Assembly (NCBI GenBank): GCA_024224295.1
Contig: JAAENN010000295.1
Coordinates: 1 to 64,000, forward strand
Length of the DNA stretch: 64,000 bases
DNA from: Shimia sp.
Lineage (GTDB): Bacteria > Pseudomonadota > Alphaproteobacteria > Rhodobacterales > Rhodobacteraceae
Reading direction: 5' to 3'
Numbering within the stretch: the first letter of the stretch is position 1; each line of letters opens with the position of its first letter. Under the pieces are notes generated by a model, which worked only from the letters and a program-made list of their open reading frames with translations, made no database searches and had not been told where the DNA came from. Shown here in pieces: positions 35,062-44,534 of the stretch. The translations under genes and the position numbers were made by a program.

Positions 35062-36027
35062 ATGTCTATGACCCGTAGAAACTTCCTGTTCACCGCGGCC
35101 GCAGCCCCAGCCGTTGCTGTAGCCCCCGCTCCGGTCTTGGCCTCGCAAACATCTGAAAGACCGTTCCAAGGCACGTATCGCTTCACCGTGGGAGATGCGA
35201 CGGTGACCGCTTTGCTCGACGGTTATCTGGATGCGGCCCCTGCAATGATCCAAGGCTTCGACGAGGTCGGTGTCAGCGCTGCGCTGGAAAAATCTCAACA
35301 GAAACTCTACCCGGGCGGCGTACGCATACCCGTAAATGCGTTTTTGGTTGAAGTTGGCGGGCGCCGCGTGCTGATCGATGCGGGAACCAGCGCTTTTCTT
35401 GGCGAGACCCTGGGCGATCTGAACAAGGCCTTGAATGCGATCAACGTCAGTGCCGACTCAATTGACATGGTTGCCCTGACCCACATCCACCCGGATCACT
35501 CCGGCGGTTTGATTGACGGCAATGGTCAGGCCGTTTTTGCCAATGCTCAAGTGGCCGTTGGGCAAACTGAATTCAGCTTCTGGCATGACGACAAGATTAT
35601 GGCCAGCGTGCCTGAGAGCTCGCGTGGGTTTTTCCAAATAGCCCGCAACACCGTCGCGCCCTATGCAGACCGGATGATCCTGCACAGCAACGAACAGGAC
35701 ATCTTGCCAGGCCTCACCAGCCTGCCACTGCCCGGTCACACCCCTGGCCACGCTGGATATCTGCTGCAGTCCGGCAATGAGCAGCTCCTGTTCTGGGGCG
35801 ATCTCGTGCACATGACTGCGCTGCAGTTTGACAACCCGAACCTCACCATCGCCTTTGATACTGACGTCACTCAAACGATTGAAACCCGTCTCAGCATGTT
35901 TGATCGCGCGGCGGCCGACAACCTACTGGTCACCGGCGCGCACCTCGACTTCCCGGGTCTCGGTAAGGTGCGCAAATCCGCGGACGGCTACGCTTACCAG
36001 CCAGCCCCATGGCAATACGGCGCCTGA
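35062..36027 (+). CDS. Tat-exported metallo-beta-lactamase-fold hydrolase
   Basis: A 321-residue MBL-fold protein with the dinuclear zinc motif HIHPDHSGG (about 140) and further ligands in GHTPGHAGY and GAHLDFPG. The N terminus MTRRNFLFTAAAAPA is a twin-arginine signal, so it should be exported folded to the periplasm. GGAG precedes the ATG at 35062. The family includes lactonases, such as acyl-homoserine lactonases, and other hydrolases; the substrate is not clear. A LysR gene is divergent. Confidence 0.87.
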   Translation: MSMTRRNFLFTAAAAPAVAVAPAPVLASQTSERPFQGTYRFTVGDATVTALLDGYLDAAPAMIQGFDEVGVSAALEKSQQKLYPGGVRIPVNAFLVEVGGRRVLIDAGTSAFLGETLGDLNKALNAINVSADSIDMVALTHIHPDHSGGLIDGNGQAVFANAQVAVGQTEFSFWHDDKIMASVPESSRGFFQIARNTVAPYADRMILHSNEQDILPGLTSLPLPGHTPGHAGYLLQSGNEQLLFWGDLVHMTALQFDNPNLTIAFDTDVTQTIETRLSMFDRAAADNLLVTGAHLDFPGLGKVRKSADGYAYQPAPWQYGA

Positions 36028-36135
36028 TGCTGCACTTGCACCGTCTGTTGACGCAGGCGGTGCATTCCCCTGTTCCAATCGCCGAGCCAATGCAGTAAGG
36101 ACCACGCCAAGCATCGGATTGTAAGGACATACCCC

Positions 36136-37185
36136 ATGAGCGACGGCAAAAACGGCATCACCTACGCGGATGCAGGTGTGGACATTGACGCAGGCAACGC
36201 ACTGGTGGAGCGCATCAAACCCGCCGCCAAACGCACCACACGCTCCGGCGTGATGGCAGGCTTGGGTGGCTTTGGCGCCCTGTTTGACCTGAAGGATGCG
36301 GGCTATACCGATCCAATCCTCGTTGGCGCAACCGATGGTGTGGGCACCAAGCTTCGCATCGCCATCGACACCGGCAACGTAGACGGCGTTGGCATCGATC
36401 TGGTTGCCATGTGTGTGAACGATTTGGTCTGCCAAGGCGCGGAACCCCTCTTCTTCCTCGACTATTTTGCCACCGGAAAACTGGAAACCGAAACAGCGGC
36501 GCGCATCATCGAAGGCATCGCCGAGGGGTGCTACCAATCCGGCTGCGCCTTGATCGGCGGCGAAACCGCTGAGATGCCGGGCATGTATGAGGCTGGCGAC
36601 TTTGACCTCGCGGGTTTCTCTGTTGGTGCAATGGAGCGCGGAGCGGACTTACCAGCAGGCGTCAAGGAAGGTGACGTGCTTTTGGGTCTCGCTTCCAACG
36701 GCGTGCACTCCAACGGCTACAGCCTTGTGCGCAAGCTGGTTGAAGTTTCAGGCCTCAAATGGGACGACACTTGCCCTTGGGACAACAGCCAAACCCTTGG
36801 CGCGGCGCTTCTGGCACCTACCCGCCTTTATGTGAAGCAATGCCTCGCCGCAGTCCGTGCGGGCGGCGTGCACTCCTTGGCCCACATCACCGGCGGCGGT
36901 CTGACTGAGAACCTCCCACGGGTGCTGCCAGAAGGCCTAGCCGGCAATATCGACCTCAACGCGTGGGAATTGCCACCAGTGTACCAATGGCTCGCAAAGA
37001 CCGGCGGTATGGAAGAGGCCGAAATTCTTAAAACCTTCAACTGTGGCGTTGGCATGATCCTGTCCGTTGAAGCAGACCATGCAGACGCCCTTACCGCGCT
37101 CCTGAAAGAGCAAGGTGAGACCGTCTACACGCTTGGCATCGTACAAGCTGGTGAAGGCGTCTCCTACACAGGGTCCCTCCTGTGA
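36136..37185 (+). CDS. purM: Phosphoribosylformylglycinamidine cyclo-ligase
   Basis: PurM makes aminoimidazole ribonucleotide from FGAM with ATP, step five of purine synthesis. The 349-residue protein has the [16 protein letters not shown] opening, [13 protein letters not shown] and [18 protein letters not shown] motifs and [11 protein letters not shown]. Its TGA overlaps the GTG start of purN. AAGGAC lies before the ATG. Normal length. Confidence 0.97.
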   Translation: MSDGKNGITYADAGVDIDAGNALVERIKPAAKRTTRSGVMAGLGGFGALFDLKDAGYTDPILVGATDGVGTKLRIAIDTGNVDGVGIDLVAMCVNDLVCQGAEPLFFLDYFATGKLETETAARIIEGIAEGCYQSGCALIGGETAEMPGMYEAGDFDLAGFSVGAMERGADLPAGVKEGDVLLGLASNGVHSNGYSLVRKLVEVSGLKWDDTCPWDNSQTLGAALLAPTRLYVKQCLAAVRAGGVHSLAHITGGGLTENLPRVLPEGLAGNIDLNAWELPPVYQWLAKTGGMEEAEILKTFNCGVGMILSVEADHADALTALLKEQGETVYTLGIVQAGEGVSYTGSLL

Positions 37186-37775
37186 AGCAACGCGTCGCGA
37201 TTTTCATTTCGGGCGGCGGCTCCAATATGGTCCGCCTGCTCGAAGACATGGCGCAGCCCGGCCACGCCGCTGAACCCGTTTTGGTGCTGGCCAACAGTGC
37301 CGACGCGGGTGGCCTGGCCAAAGCCGAAGCCATGGGCGTGAAAACCGTCTCAGTCGATCACCGCCCCTTTAAAGGTGACCGTCCTGCGTTTGAGGCCGCG
37401 CTTCAGGCGGAACTTGACAAAGTCCAACCGGACATCCTGTGTCTTGCTGGCTTTATGCGTGTTCTGACAGAAGGCTTTGTGGCACCGTGGGAAGGCCGGA
37501 TGCTCAACATCCACCCGTCCCTGCTCCCGAAGTACAAAGGTCTGCACACACACGCCCGCGCCTTAGAAGCCAACGACAAAGAACACGGCTGTACGGTGCA
37601 CCTCGTGACCCCCGCTCTGGACGATGGTCCCAACCTCGGCCAGGCCCGAGTGCCTGTTGAGGCGGGAGACACACCCGACAGCCTTGCAGCACGTGTTCTT
37701 GTACAAGAACACAAGCTGTACCCAGAGGTTTTGCGCCACTTTGCGGCAGGAAATACCACACCCATCACTCTTTAA
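37182..37775 (+). CDS. purN: Phosphoribosylglycinamide formyltransferase
   Basis: PurN formylates GAR with 10-formyl-THF, step three of purine synthesis. The 197-residue protein opens [12 protein letters not shown] and has the catalytic [12 protein letters not shown] (Asn and His) and the aspartate in VTPALDDGP. The start is a GTG inside the purM stop (GTGA), so the pair is coupled. Confidence 0.96.
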   Translation: MKQRVAIFISGGGSNMVRLLEDMAQPGHAAEPVLVLANSADAGGLAKAEAMGVKTVSVDHRPFKGDRPAFEAALQAELDKVQPDILCLAGFMRVLTEGFVAPWEGRMLNIHPSLLPKYKGLHTHARALEANDKEHGCTVHLVTPALDDGPNLGQARVPVEAGDTPDSLAARVLVQEHKLYPEVLRHFAAGNTTPITL

Positions 37776-37817
37776 GGGTGGATCAATTGCTTTCCCCTAC
37801 GTTTGTGCGTAGTGCTG

Positions 37818-37826
37818 TTATCCACA
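37818..37826 (+). promoter_or_regulatory. Consensus DnaA box (TTATCCACA)
   Basis: One exact 9-mer in the 85-bp gap between purN and rnd. No other box, DNA-unwinding element or origin-linked gene is nearby, so it is not evidence of an origin. A chance match in 64 kb is likely. Confidence 0.3.
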
Positions 37827-37860
37827 GCCTTATAGAACACACCAAGAAGACACGCTGCAC

Positions 37861-39018
37861 ATGAAAACCCTCACGACGACCGAAGAGCTCGCGCAATTCT
37901 GTGAAATGGCGCGCAAAGAGCCTTATGTGACCATCGATACGGAATTCCTGCGCGAGCGTACGTATTATTCCAAACTCTGCTTAGTACAAATGGCGATGCC
38001 CGGTGACGGTACCGACAACGCCGTGTTGGTAGATCCGTTGGTGGAAGGTATGTCTCTTGCGCCTATGTACGAACTCTTCCGTGACAAGAGTGTTGTTAAA
38101 GTCTTCCACGCAGCACGTCAGGACTTAGAAATTTTCTTTGTTGAAGCCGGTGTGTTCCCCGATCCATTGTTTGACACGCAAGTCGCCGCCATGGTGTGTG
38201 GCTTTGGCGAGCAGGCAGGCTACGAGACTCTAGTGCGCAAAATTGCCAAGCAAAGCCTAGACAAGAGCTCCCGATTTACCGACTGGTCCCGCCGCCCGCT
38301 GACCGATGCACAGAAAACCTATGCGATTGGCGACGTGACCCACCTCCGCAAGATCTATGAATTCCTTTCTGCGAAACTGGCCGAAACAGGTCGAGCGCAT
38401 TGGGTCGAGGAAGAGCTACGGCTTCTGACACGTCCGGAAACGTACATCATCGATCCTGAAAATGCTTGGAAGCGCGTAAAAACCCGCACCACGTCTCCAA
38501 AGTTCCTCGCCATTGTACGCGAGCTTGCCAAGTTCCGCGAAGTCCATGCCCAAAGCCGCAACATTCCACGCAACCGCGTGTTCAAAGATGACGCTTTGGT
38601 GGAGCTGGCCTCAACCAAACCGGCCAACATGAACGATTTGGGCCGCTCTCGACTTCTGTTGCGTGAAGCGCGCAAAGGCGACATTGCAGATGGTATTCTG
38701 GCTGCGATCAAGACAGGCAAAGAGTGTCCGCAAGATCAGATGCCGCGCCTGCCGAAGCGTGACGACAAGGTGCAGGTCAACCCGGCCCTGGCTGATCTTC
38801 TGCGTGTGCTTCTGAAAGCCAAAACCGAAAGCTCCAGCGTCGCACCAAAGCTGATCGCCTCTTCTGCGGATCTGGATGCGCTTGCATCTGGCAACCGCGA
38901 CGTGCAAGCGCTGCACGGCTGGCGGCACGAGGTCTTTGGCGAAGATGCCCTACGTCTATGTGAAGGCAAAGTCGCTCTTGCGGCCAAAGGCAACCATGTC
39001 AAAATCGTTGCGTTGTAA
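37861..39018 (+). CDS. rnd: Ribonuclease D
   Basis: A 385-residue 3'-5' exoribonuclease that trims tRNA 3' ends. The DEDD exonuclease domain (about 1-180) shows TIDTEFLRE, VFHAARQDLEIFF and the tyrosine-type AIGDVTHLRKIY; the C-terminal half carries the HRDC domain (about 215-290). It is a single gene after purN. Length is normal for the family. Confidence 0.95.
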   Translation: MKTLTTTEELAQFCEMARKEPYVTIDTEFLRERTYYSKLCLVQMAMPGDGTDNAVLVDPLVEGMSLAPMYELFRDKSVVKVFHAARQDLEIFFVEAGVFPDPLFDTQVAAMVCGFGEQAGYETLVRKIAKQSLDKSSRFTDWSRRPLTDAQKTYAIGDVTHLRKIYEFLSAKLAETGRAHWVEEELRLLTRPETYIIDPENAWKRVKTRTTSPKFLAIVRELAKFREVHAQSRNIPRNRVFKDDALVELASTKPANMNDLGRSRLLLREARKGDIADGILAAIKTGKECPQDQMPRLPKRDDKVQVNPALADLLRVLLKAKTESSSVAPKLIASSADLDALASGNRDVQALHGWRHEVFGEDALRLCEGKVALAAKGNHVKIVAL

Positions 39019-39041
39019 GCCAGTCCGCAACAGCGATTGGC

Positions 39042-39515
39042 TTACTCTTTAGTTTTCATGGATTTGACAACCGCCTTGGCGATTCCAGCGGCAACACTTG
39101 GTGCAATTCCGCCCAAGGGATTGGCTGCCATGGCTTTCACCGCGTCCACAGCTGACTTGGCTTCATCCGCCGCCTGACGTACCTCTGCCTCCAGATCCTC
39201 AATCGCCATGTCACGCACTTCCGTTACCGCGGTGATGCCTTCCTCGATGCCGGATTTGGAAGAGGCCAAAGACACAAACAGCCCCGCGAGCACAATGTTC
39301 ACAACGCCGACTATCAAGGCCGCCGACGCCGGTGTCATCACTTCTTCCAGTGCAAAGAAGCCGGCCAGGTTCAACATCACCAGTCCAATGCCCGCCACAA
39401 CCAGCGCCATCACCATCAAGCCGGTCTGACGCCGCAACACCGCCAAATGCCTTTGTGCGATCAATCTTTCAGACCGCAGGATAATCGAGATATTGCGCGA
39501 AATTCGGTTGCTCAT
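39042..39515 (-). CDS. Phage-holin-like family membrane protein (DUF1469/YqjE type)
   Basis: A 157-residue protein with two membrane helices (about 32-55 and 62-85) and a long amphipathic C-terminal helix region. It resembles the chromosomal YqjE/Holin-X family; despite the name these are not phage proteins, and no phage genes are near. It follows the small YqjD-like gene after 10 bp, matching the known yqjD-yqjE order. Role unknown. Confidence 0.72.
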   Translation of the reverse strand: MSNRISRNISIILRSERLIAQRHLAVLRRQTGLMVMALVVAGIGLVMLNLAGFFALEEVMTPASAALIVGVVNIVLAGLFVSLASSKSGIEEGITAVTEVRDMAIEDLEAEVRQAADEAKSAVDAVKAMAANPLGGIAPSVAAGIAKAVVKSMKTKE

Positions 39516-39525
39516 TGTCCTACTC

Positions 39526-39783
39526 CTATTTCATCCGGCCTATAAGGTAGCCCACGGCAAAAGCCCCCAGCGCAAACATCAATGGCTGCTTGTTGGGAAA
39601 CTCTTCCAGCTCGGCCAATAACTCTCCGATATCCGCTTCTAAACTCACGGGCTCGTCATCCATCTTTGATTCTGGCTCAGGTTTCACCTCAGAGGTCTCC
39701 TTAGCCTCCAACGAGGCATCCCGCTCCGCGAGTTCCGCCCGCAACTGCTTTAGTTCCGCTTCCAACTCTGCTTTTGTGGCCAT
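39526..39783 (-). CDS. Small membrane-anchored coiled-coil protein (YqjD/DUF883-like)
   Basis: An 85-residue protein with a charged coiled-coil N terminus (MATKAELEAELKQLRAEL), an acidic middle and one C-terminal membrane helix (FALGAFAVGYLIGRMK). The layout is that of DUF883/YqjD inner-membrane proteins, some of which bind ribosomes. I use the ATG at 39783; a longer frame upstream adds non-conserved, Cys-rich sequence. It leads the pair with the holin-like gene. Confidence 0.7.
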   Translation of the reverse strand: MATKAELEAELKQLRAELAERDASLEAKETSEVKPEPESKMDDEPVSLEADIGELLAELEEFPNKQPLMFALGAFAVGYLIGRMK

Positions 39784-40224
39784 TCTGACGTTCCAATCTG
39801 TATCTGAGGCTTTGCAAAACGGAGCACCTTTACAACGCAACGCGTGGCAAAAATGCCAACAAATCTCTTGAAATCATGCAAGCTCAACAAAGCCACTAAC
39901 GCGATCTATGTGCAAGAGAAACAACCTTTAGCCCTGTACATTCTTCACTTGGACGGTGCCAACTTTGCGTATTTACAATCAAGTACAGTGCGTAACCGAC
40001 TGACAAAAATTAAAAAATTGACCTCACCAACCTGTCACAAGTCCCAATCAAACCCCGACAAACCCGAATTTCCTTTGCCTCAACTCTTAGACGATCCGCA
40101 CAAAAACGCCCCATTTCCGGCATCACCTCCGCACCTTGATCCTTAAAATCATTTCTACAATTACTAGCGATCTCCACGTTTGGGAAAGGGAGATATGCTG
40201 GCATGACATCAAAGGAGGCAAACC
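39784..40224. other. Non-coding stretch between the yqjD-like gene and the 32-residue gene
   Basis: I see no protein or RNA gene in these 441 bp. The sequence is AT-rich, with an A-tract region around 40010-40020 and a small inverted repeat (TGGCA-AAAA-TGCCA, 39845-39858). It must hold the promoters of the flanking, divergent genes. A small RNA cannot be ruled out. Confidence 0.4.
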
Positions 40225-40323
40225 ATGTCACAATCCAAGAAAGACCAGCCACGCAAGCCGGAAAAACAGACCAAACCGGCGCCAAGCAACACGCCAATCT
40301 TCAGCGATTGGGCCATGATCTAG
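40225..40323 (+). CDS. Microprotein, 32 residues, with a perfect ribosome site
   Basis: The frame encodes MSQSKKDQPRKPEKQTKPAP, then SNTPIFSDWAMI and a TAG stop. AAAGGAGG lies eight bases before the ATG, one of the best ribosome sites in the window. The peptide is basic, Pro-rich and unstructured with a hydrophobic end (IFSDWAMI). I do not recognise a family. It precedes the TfoX-like gene by 74 bp. Confidence 0.55.
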   Translation: MSQSKKDQPRKPEKQTKPAPSNTPIFSDWAMI

Positions 40324-40397
40324 CTGCGCCGCTGATCACAACAAAATTCTGCGGGCACCGCTTGCCCCTGCTTGACCACGCGGTCTAATGTGCCGCC

Positions 40398-40733
40398 ATG
40401 TCAGATCCAATCTCCAGCATTCGTAACCTGGGCCCAGCCTATGAGGAGGCCTGCGCCCGTGCCGGTATCCATACCGCGGAAGAAGTCCGCACACTGGGCG
40501 CAGATGAAACATACGCTCGTCTGCTCAAAACCGGAACAAAACCTCATTTCATTGGTTTTTATGTTCTGGTGATGGGCCTGCAAGGCCGTCCCTGGAACGA
40601 CTGCAAGGGAAAAGAAAAAGACGCCTTGCGCAAACGCTTTGATGCGCTCAAGTCCAGTTCTCACGACAAAGGCCGCTCAGACCTTGAGGCGGCATTGAAC
40701 ATGATTGGCGTGGTCGAAAAAAGCAAAGCCTAA
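40398..40733 (+). CDS. TfoX/Sxy C-terminal domain protein
   Basis: A 111-residue protein made of the TfoX C-terminal, helix-hairpin-helix-like domain (SIRNLGPAYEEACARAGI, TAEEVRTLGADETYARLL). Full TfoX/Sxy proteins control competence genes; this one lacks the N-terminal domain, as is frequent in alphaproteobacteria, and its role is not known. It converges with ndk. Confidence 0.85.
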   Translation: MSDPISSIRNLGPAYEEACARAGIHTAEEVRTLGADETYARLLKTGTKPHFIGFYVLVMGLQGRPWNDCKGKEKDALRKRFDALKSSSHDKGRSDLEAALNMIGVVEKSKA

Positions 40734-40800
40734 GTCCCGCTTTCTCCTTCGCCAAAAACGTCAGGGCGTGTGATTGGCTGGCCCCTCATTCCAAACCGCC

Positions 40801-40834
40801 AAAAAAGAAAAACGCGAGAGGTTGCCCTCCCGCG
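40801..40834 (-). terminator. Rho-independent terminator after ndk
   Basis: On the minus strand a 9-bp stem (CGCGGGAGG / CCTCTCGCG, 4-nt loop, one G-T pair) is followed by a T-rich run (TTTTTCTTTTTT). It lies 34 bp past the ndk stop. Confidence 0.92.
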
Positions 40835-40867
40835 CTTCAATGTTTTCTACGGTAAAACCGGTTTGGC

Positions 40868-41290
40868 TTAGCCCACCAGCTCCAGACCGGAGAAGAAGTA
40901 TGCGATTTCAACCGCAGCGGTTTCTGGGGCGTCAGAACCGTGAACGGAGTTTTCGCCTACAGATTCTGCGAACTCGGCGCGGATGGTGCCAGCTGCTGCG
41001 TCTGCTGGGTTGGTTGCGCCCATAACTTCGCGGTTTTTCGCGATTGCACCCTCACCTTCCAGAACCTGCGCAACGATTGGCGCGGACGCCATGAATTCGC
41101 ACAGTTCGTCGTAGAATGGACGCTCAGCGTGCACAGCGTAGAAAACTCCAGCTTGCTCTTTGGTCAGGTGGATGCGCTTTTGTGCAACGATGCGCAGGCC
41201 TGCTTCTTCGAATTTGGCGTTGATTGCGCCGGTCAGGTTGCGGCGGGTGGCATCAGGTTTGATGATCGAGAAGGTGCGTTCCAGAGCCAT
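40868..41290 (-). CDS. ndk: Nucleoside diphosphate kinase
   Basis: A 140-residue enzyme that exchanges the terminal phosphate between NTPs and NDPs. It opens [18 protein letters not shown] and carries the phosphohistidine in [11 protein letters not shown] (about residue 118). I use the ATG at 41290; the upstream open frame covers the promoter region shared with the ABC-F gene. A clear terminator follows. Confidence 0.97.
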   Translation of the reverse strand: MALERTFSIIKPDATRRNLTGAINAKFEEAGLRIVAQKRIHLTKEQAGVFYAVHAERPFYDELCEFMASAPIVAQVLEGEGAIAKNREVMGATNPADAAAGTIRAEFAESVGENSVHGSDAPETAAVEIAYFFSGLELVG

Positions 41291-41423
41291 GTCTGTATCT
41301 CCATTAAAGTGAGGGCCAGACACCACGTCTGGCAAGCATTCGAATTGGCGCTCCGATACCACGGGTTTGCGGACTTGAAAAGCGATGATTGACGCCGTCG
41401 CAATACTGCGCCAAACCCGCCCC

Positions 41424-43274
41424 ATGCTTAAGATTTCAGACATCTCCTATTCCGTCGAAGGCCGCCCCCTGTTTGAGGGCGCTTCCGCAACAATTCCCAC
41501 CGGCCACAAAGTGGGTTTGATCGGCCGCAATGGCGCTGGCAAAACCACGCTTTTTCGCCTAATCCGCAGGGAGTTGTCCTTGGAAGGCGGCAGCATCACC
41601 CTGCCCCAACGTGCCCGCATTGGCGGTGTTGCGCAGGAGGTACCTTCCAACGAAGTTTCGCTGATCGACACGGTACTAGCAGCGGACATCGAACGGGCGG
41701 CCTTGCTGGCTGAGTCCGAAACCGCCACTGATTCCAATCGCATCGCGGAGATCCAGACCCGTCTAAGCGACATCGACGCCTGGAGCGCCGAGGCCCGTGC
41801 CGCCGCTATCCTCAAAGGACTGGGCTTTGACCATGAGGACCAGCAACTACCCTGCTCCGCCTACTCCGGTGGCTGGCGTATGCGTGTGGCTCTGGCAGCA
41901 GTGCTGTTCTCACAGCCGGATTACTTGTTGCTTGACGAACCCACCAACTACCTCGATCTCGAGGGCGCGCTGTGGCTTGAAAACTATCTGGTCAAATACC
42001 CGCACACCGTGCTGATCATCTCGCACGACCGGGAGTTGCTCAACCGCTCGGTCGGCGCGATCCTGCACTTGGATGAGCGCAAGCTAGCCTACTACACCGG
42101 CACTTATGATCAGTTCGCAAAACAACGCGCGGAACAGCGCGCGGTACAGGCGGCAGCGGCGAAGAAGCAACAGGCGCAACGCGAACACCTGCAAGCCTTC
42201 GTGGACCGTTTCAAAGCCAAGGCTTCCAAAGCCAAACAGGCGCAAAGTCGCGTAAAAATGCTCGAAAAGATGACGCCGATTACCGCGCCGGAAGATGCGG
42301 CTCGTGTGGTGTTCACCTTCCCCAAGCCCGAAGAACTCTCTCCGCCAATCATCGCCATCGAAGGTGGCTCCACAGGCTATGGCGACACTTTGGTTCTCAA
42401 AAACCTGAACCTACGCATTGACCAAGACGACCGCATCGCCCTGTTGGGCAAAAACGGTCAAGGTAAGTCGACGCTGGCGAAGCTGCTGTCTAGCCGTCTG
42501 GAGCCCATGAGCGGCAAGTTCACATCTTCCTCCAAGTTGCGCATCGGCTTCTTTGCCCAGCACCAAGTAGATGAACTGTACGTAGACGAGACACCGATCC
42601 AGCACCTGATGCGCGAACGGCCCGCCGAAGGTCAGGCCCGTCTTCGGGCACGTCTGGCAGGTTTTGGTCTTGGTGCAGCTCAAGCGGAAACGGAAGTTGG
42701 CCGCCTGTCCGGCGGTCAAAAAGCCCGTCTGTCGCTTCTCCTAGCCACCTTGGACGCGCCGCACCTCCTGATCCTCGACGAACCCACCAACCACCTCGAC
42801 ATCGAAAGCCGCGAAGCGCTGGTTGAGGCCTTAACCGCCTATTCTGGCGCCGTGATTCTGGTCAGCCACGACATGCACCTGCTGACTTTGGTGGCGGATC
42901 GCTTGTGGTTGGTCAAAGATGGCACAGTGAAGCCGTATGAGGAAGATCTTCAGGCCTATCGTAAGTTGCTTCTGACCGCCGAAAAGCCCGTCAGTACTAA
43001 GCCGAAAGCCAAGCAAGCGCCCAAGCGTGCCAGTCGGGATGACATTCTCACTTTGCGGGCAGAGGTGCGCAAATCCGAACAGCGCGTCGAAAAGCTCAAC
43101 GATATGGCCGATAAACTAGCCAAGAAGCTGGCTGATCCCTCTCTGTACGAGGACGAGAAGCTAGGTGAGATGGAAGTTTGGCAGAAAAAATACGCGGAGG
43201 TCCGGGACGCTCAAGACCGCGCCGAAGATCTTTGGATGAAAGCTTTGGAAAAGCTGGAAAAAGCTGAAGCCTGA
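41424..43274 (+). CDS. ABC-F family ATPase
   Basis: A 616-residue soluble protein with two ABC domains and no membrane part. Walker A motifs are GRNGAGKTT and GKNGQGKST, and signatures are [10 protein letters not shown] and [10 protein letters not shown], joined by a charged linker (about 230-300) and a C-terminal coiled coil (about 540-616). ABC-F proteins act on the ribosome; the layout is closest to YheS/Uup-like members. I start at [10 protein letters not shown] (41424); a start 13 codons earlier is possible. marC follows after 41 bp. Confidence 0.92.
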   Translation: MLKISDISYSVEGRPLFEGASATIPTGHKVGLIGRNGAGKTTLFRLIRRELSLEGGSITLPQRARIGGVAQEVPSNEVSLIDTVLAADIERAALLAESETATDSNRIAEIQTRLSDIDAWSAEARAAAILKGLGFDHEDQQLPCSAYSGGWRMRVALAAVLFSQPDYLLLDEPTNYLDLEGALWLENYLVKYPHTVLIISHDRELLNRSVGAILHLDERKLAYYTGTYDQFAKQRAEQRAVQAAAAKKQQAQREHLQAFVDRFKAKASKAKQAQSRVKMLEKMTPITAPEDAARVVFTFPKPEELSPPIIAIEGGSTGYGDTLVLKNLNLRIDQDDRIALLGKNGQGKSTLAKLLSSRLEPMSGKFTSSSKLRIGFFAQHQVDELYVDETPIQHLMRERPAEGQARLRARLAGFGLGAAQAETEVGRLSGGQKARLSLLLATLDAPHLLILDEPTNHLDIESREALVEALTAYSGAVILVSHDMHLLTLVADRLWLVKDGTVKPYEEDLQAYRKLLLTAEKPVSTKPKAKQAPKRASRDDILTLRAEVRKSEQRVEKLNDMADKLAKKLADPSLYEDEKLGEMEVWQKKYAEVRDAQDRAEDLWMKALEKLEKAEA

Positions 43275-43315
43275 GCGTAGCGTCTGTTTCAACACTGATA
43301 GGAGCCAAACCCACA

Positions 43316-43939
43316 ATGGACAGCGCCGCCTTCATCACGGCTTTTGTGACGCTTTTTGTTATCATCGATCCTATCGGGTTGTTTCCGATCTTTGTGTCCC
43401 TCACTCAAGGCTTGCCGCAGCGGGAACGCCGCAAGATCGCGATCCGCGCTTGTATAACCGCCTTTGTGATCCTGTCGATCTTTGCATTTTTGGGAGAAGC
43501 CGTGCTTGGCGGCATTGGCATCTCCATGCCTGCCTTCCGGATTGCTGGCGGCATCTTGTTGTTCCTAACTGCGCTGGATATGCTATTTGAACGCCGCACC
43601 AAACGTCGCGAAGATCAGGCGGAAGAAGCCGAAGAGGACTACCCAGATCCATCGATTTTCCCGCTCGCTATTCCGCTGCTGTCCGGTCCCGGCGCCATCA
43701 CATCGGTCATCTTGCTCGCTGGCCAGGACACCGGCATACAGACCACCTTGTCCGTCCTCGCCGTGGCAGCACTGGTCCTCGCAATTGTATTCACGCTGTT
43801 CCTAACAGCAAGCGCGTTGGAACGTCTGCTTGGCCGCACAGGCATAACTGTCATCACCCGCTTGCTGGGCATGTTGCTGGCGGCCTTGGCGGTGCAATTC
43901 ATTCTGGACGGACTCAAAAACTTCGGACTTGCAGGCTAA
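43316..43939 (+). CDS. MarC family integral membrane protein
   Basis: A 207-residue inner-membrane protein with six hydrophobic segments and the MarC motifs FVIIDPIGLFPIF and PLAIPLLSGPGAIT. The family was once linked to multidrug resistance, but its substrate is unknown. A charged loop (RRTKRREDQAEEAEEDY, about 92-108) separates the halves. The aspartic protease gene starts 4 bp after the stop. Confidence 0.93.
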   Translation: MDSAAFITAFVTLFVIIDPIGLFPIFVSLTQGLPQRERRKIAIRACITAFVILSIFAFLGEAVLGGIGISMPAFRIAGGILLFLTALDMLFERRTKRREDQAEEAEEDYPDPSIFPLAIPLLSGPGAITSVILLAGQDTGIQTTLSVLAVAALVLAIVFTLFLTASALERLLGRTGITVITRLLGMLLAALAVQFILDGLKNFGLAG

Positions 43940-43943
43940 CCCC

Positions 43944-44525
43944 ATGGACGAAATTTCCTTTGGCAACCTTGCCTACCTGCTCCTGCTTCTGGTCATGGTG
44001 CTGATCTGGACTATTGGATCGGGTCGAATCAATCTTGGCCAAACCCTGCGCTACGGCGCAATTTGGGCACTGATCTTTCTTGGTGCCATCGCCGTGGTTG
44101 GCATGTGGGAAGACATCCGCAGCACCGTGAAGCCCACTCAAGTGGTTTTGGCGGATGAAGGCCGCATCGAAATCCCTCGCAGCAACGACGGCCACTACTA
44201 CGCCACGCTTTCTGTAAATGGTGCGGAAGTGTATTTTGTCGTCGACACTGGCGCCACCGATGTGGTGCTCACTCAAGCGGATGCCCGTCGCGCGGACTTG
44301 GACCCAGACAACCTGCCCTACTTTGGCCGCGCGATGACGGCCAATGGCGAAGTGCGCATCGCACCGGTTCGATTGGAGGAAGTGGCCTTGGGTGGTTATG
44401 TCGATCGAAATGTCCGGGCCAGTGTCAACGAGGGAGAGATGGGCCAATCGCTTCTGGGCATGAGCTATCTCCAACTCTTCAATCAGATCACTATCACCGG
44501 TAGCAAACTGATCCTGACACGTTAG
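43944..44525 (+). CDS. Retropepsin-like aspartic protease (TIGR02281 type)
   Basis: A 193-residue membrane-anchored protein with two N-terminal hydrophobic segments (about 7-25 and 38-55) and a single retropepsin domain carrying FVVDTGATDVVL (about residue 95). As a single-lobe enzyme it should work as a dimer in the periplasm. Relatives in alphaproteobacteria are related to the Rickettsia protease APRc. The ATG at 43944 is preferred over one 5 codons earlier inside the marC end. Confidence 0.88.
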   Translation: MDEISFGNLAYLLLLLVMVLIWTIGSGRINLGQTLRYGAIWALIFLGAIAVVGMWEDIRSTVKPTQVVLADEGRIEIPRSNDGHYYATLSVNGAEVYFVVDTGATDVVLTQADARRADLDPDNLPYFGRAMTANGEVRIAPVRLEEVALGGYVDRNVRASVNEGEMGQSLLGMSYLQLFNQITITGSKLILTR

Positions 44526-44534
44526 GTTTAAAGC

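Noticed and set aside
37776-37860. Possible replication origin suggested by a DnaA box
   Set aside because: There is only one box, no AT-rich unwinding element, and no dnaA, hemE, parAB or gidA nearby.
39042-39783. Possible prophage remnant suggested by the holin-like gene
   Set aside because: The protein is of the chromosomal YqjE/DUF1469 type paired with a YqjD-like gene. No integrase, lysin, capsid or tail gene is near.
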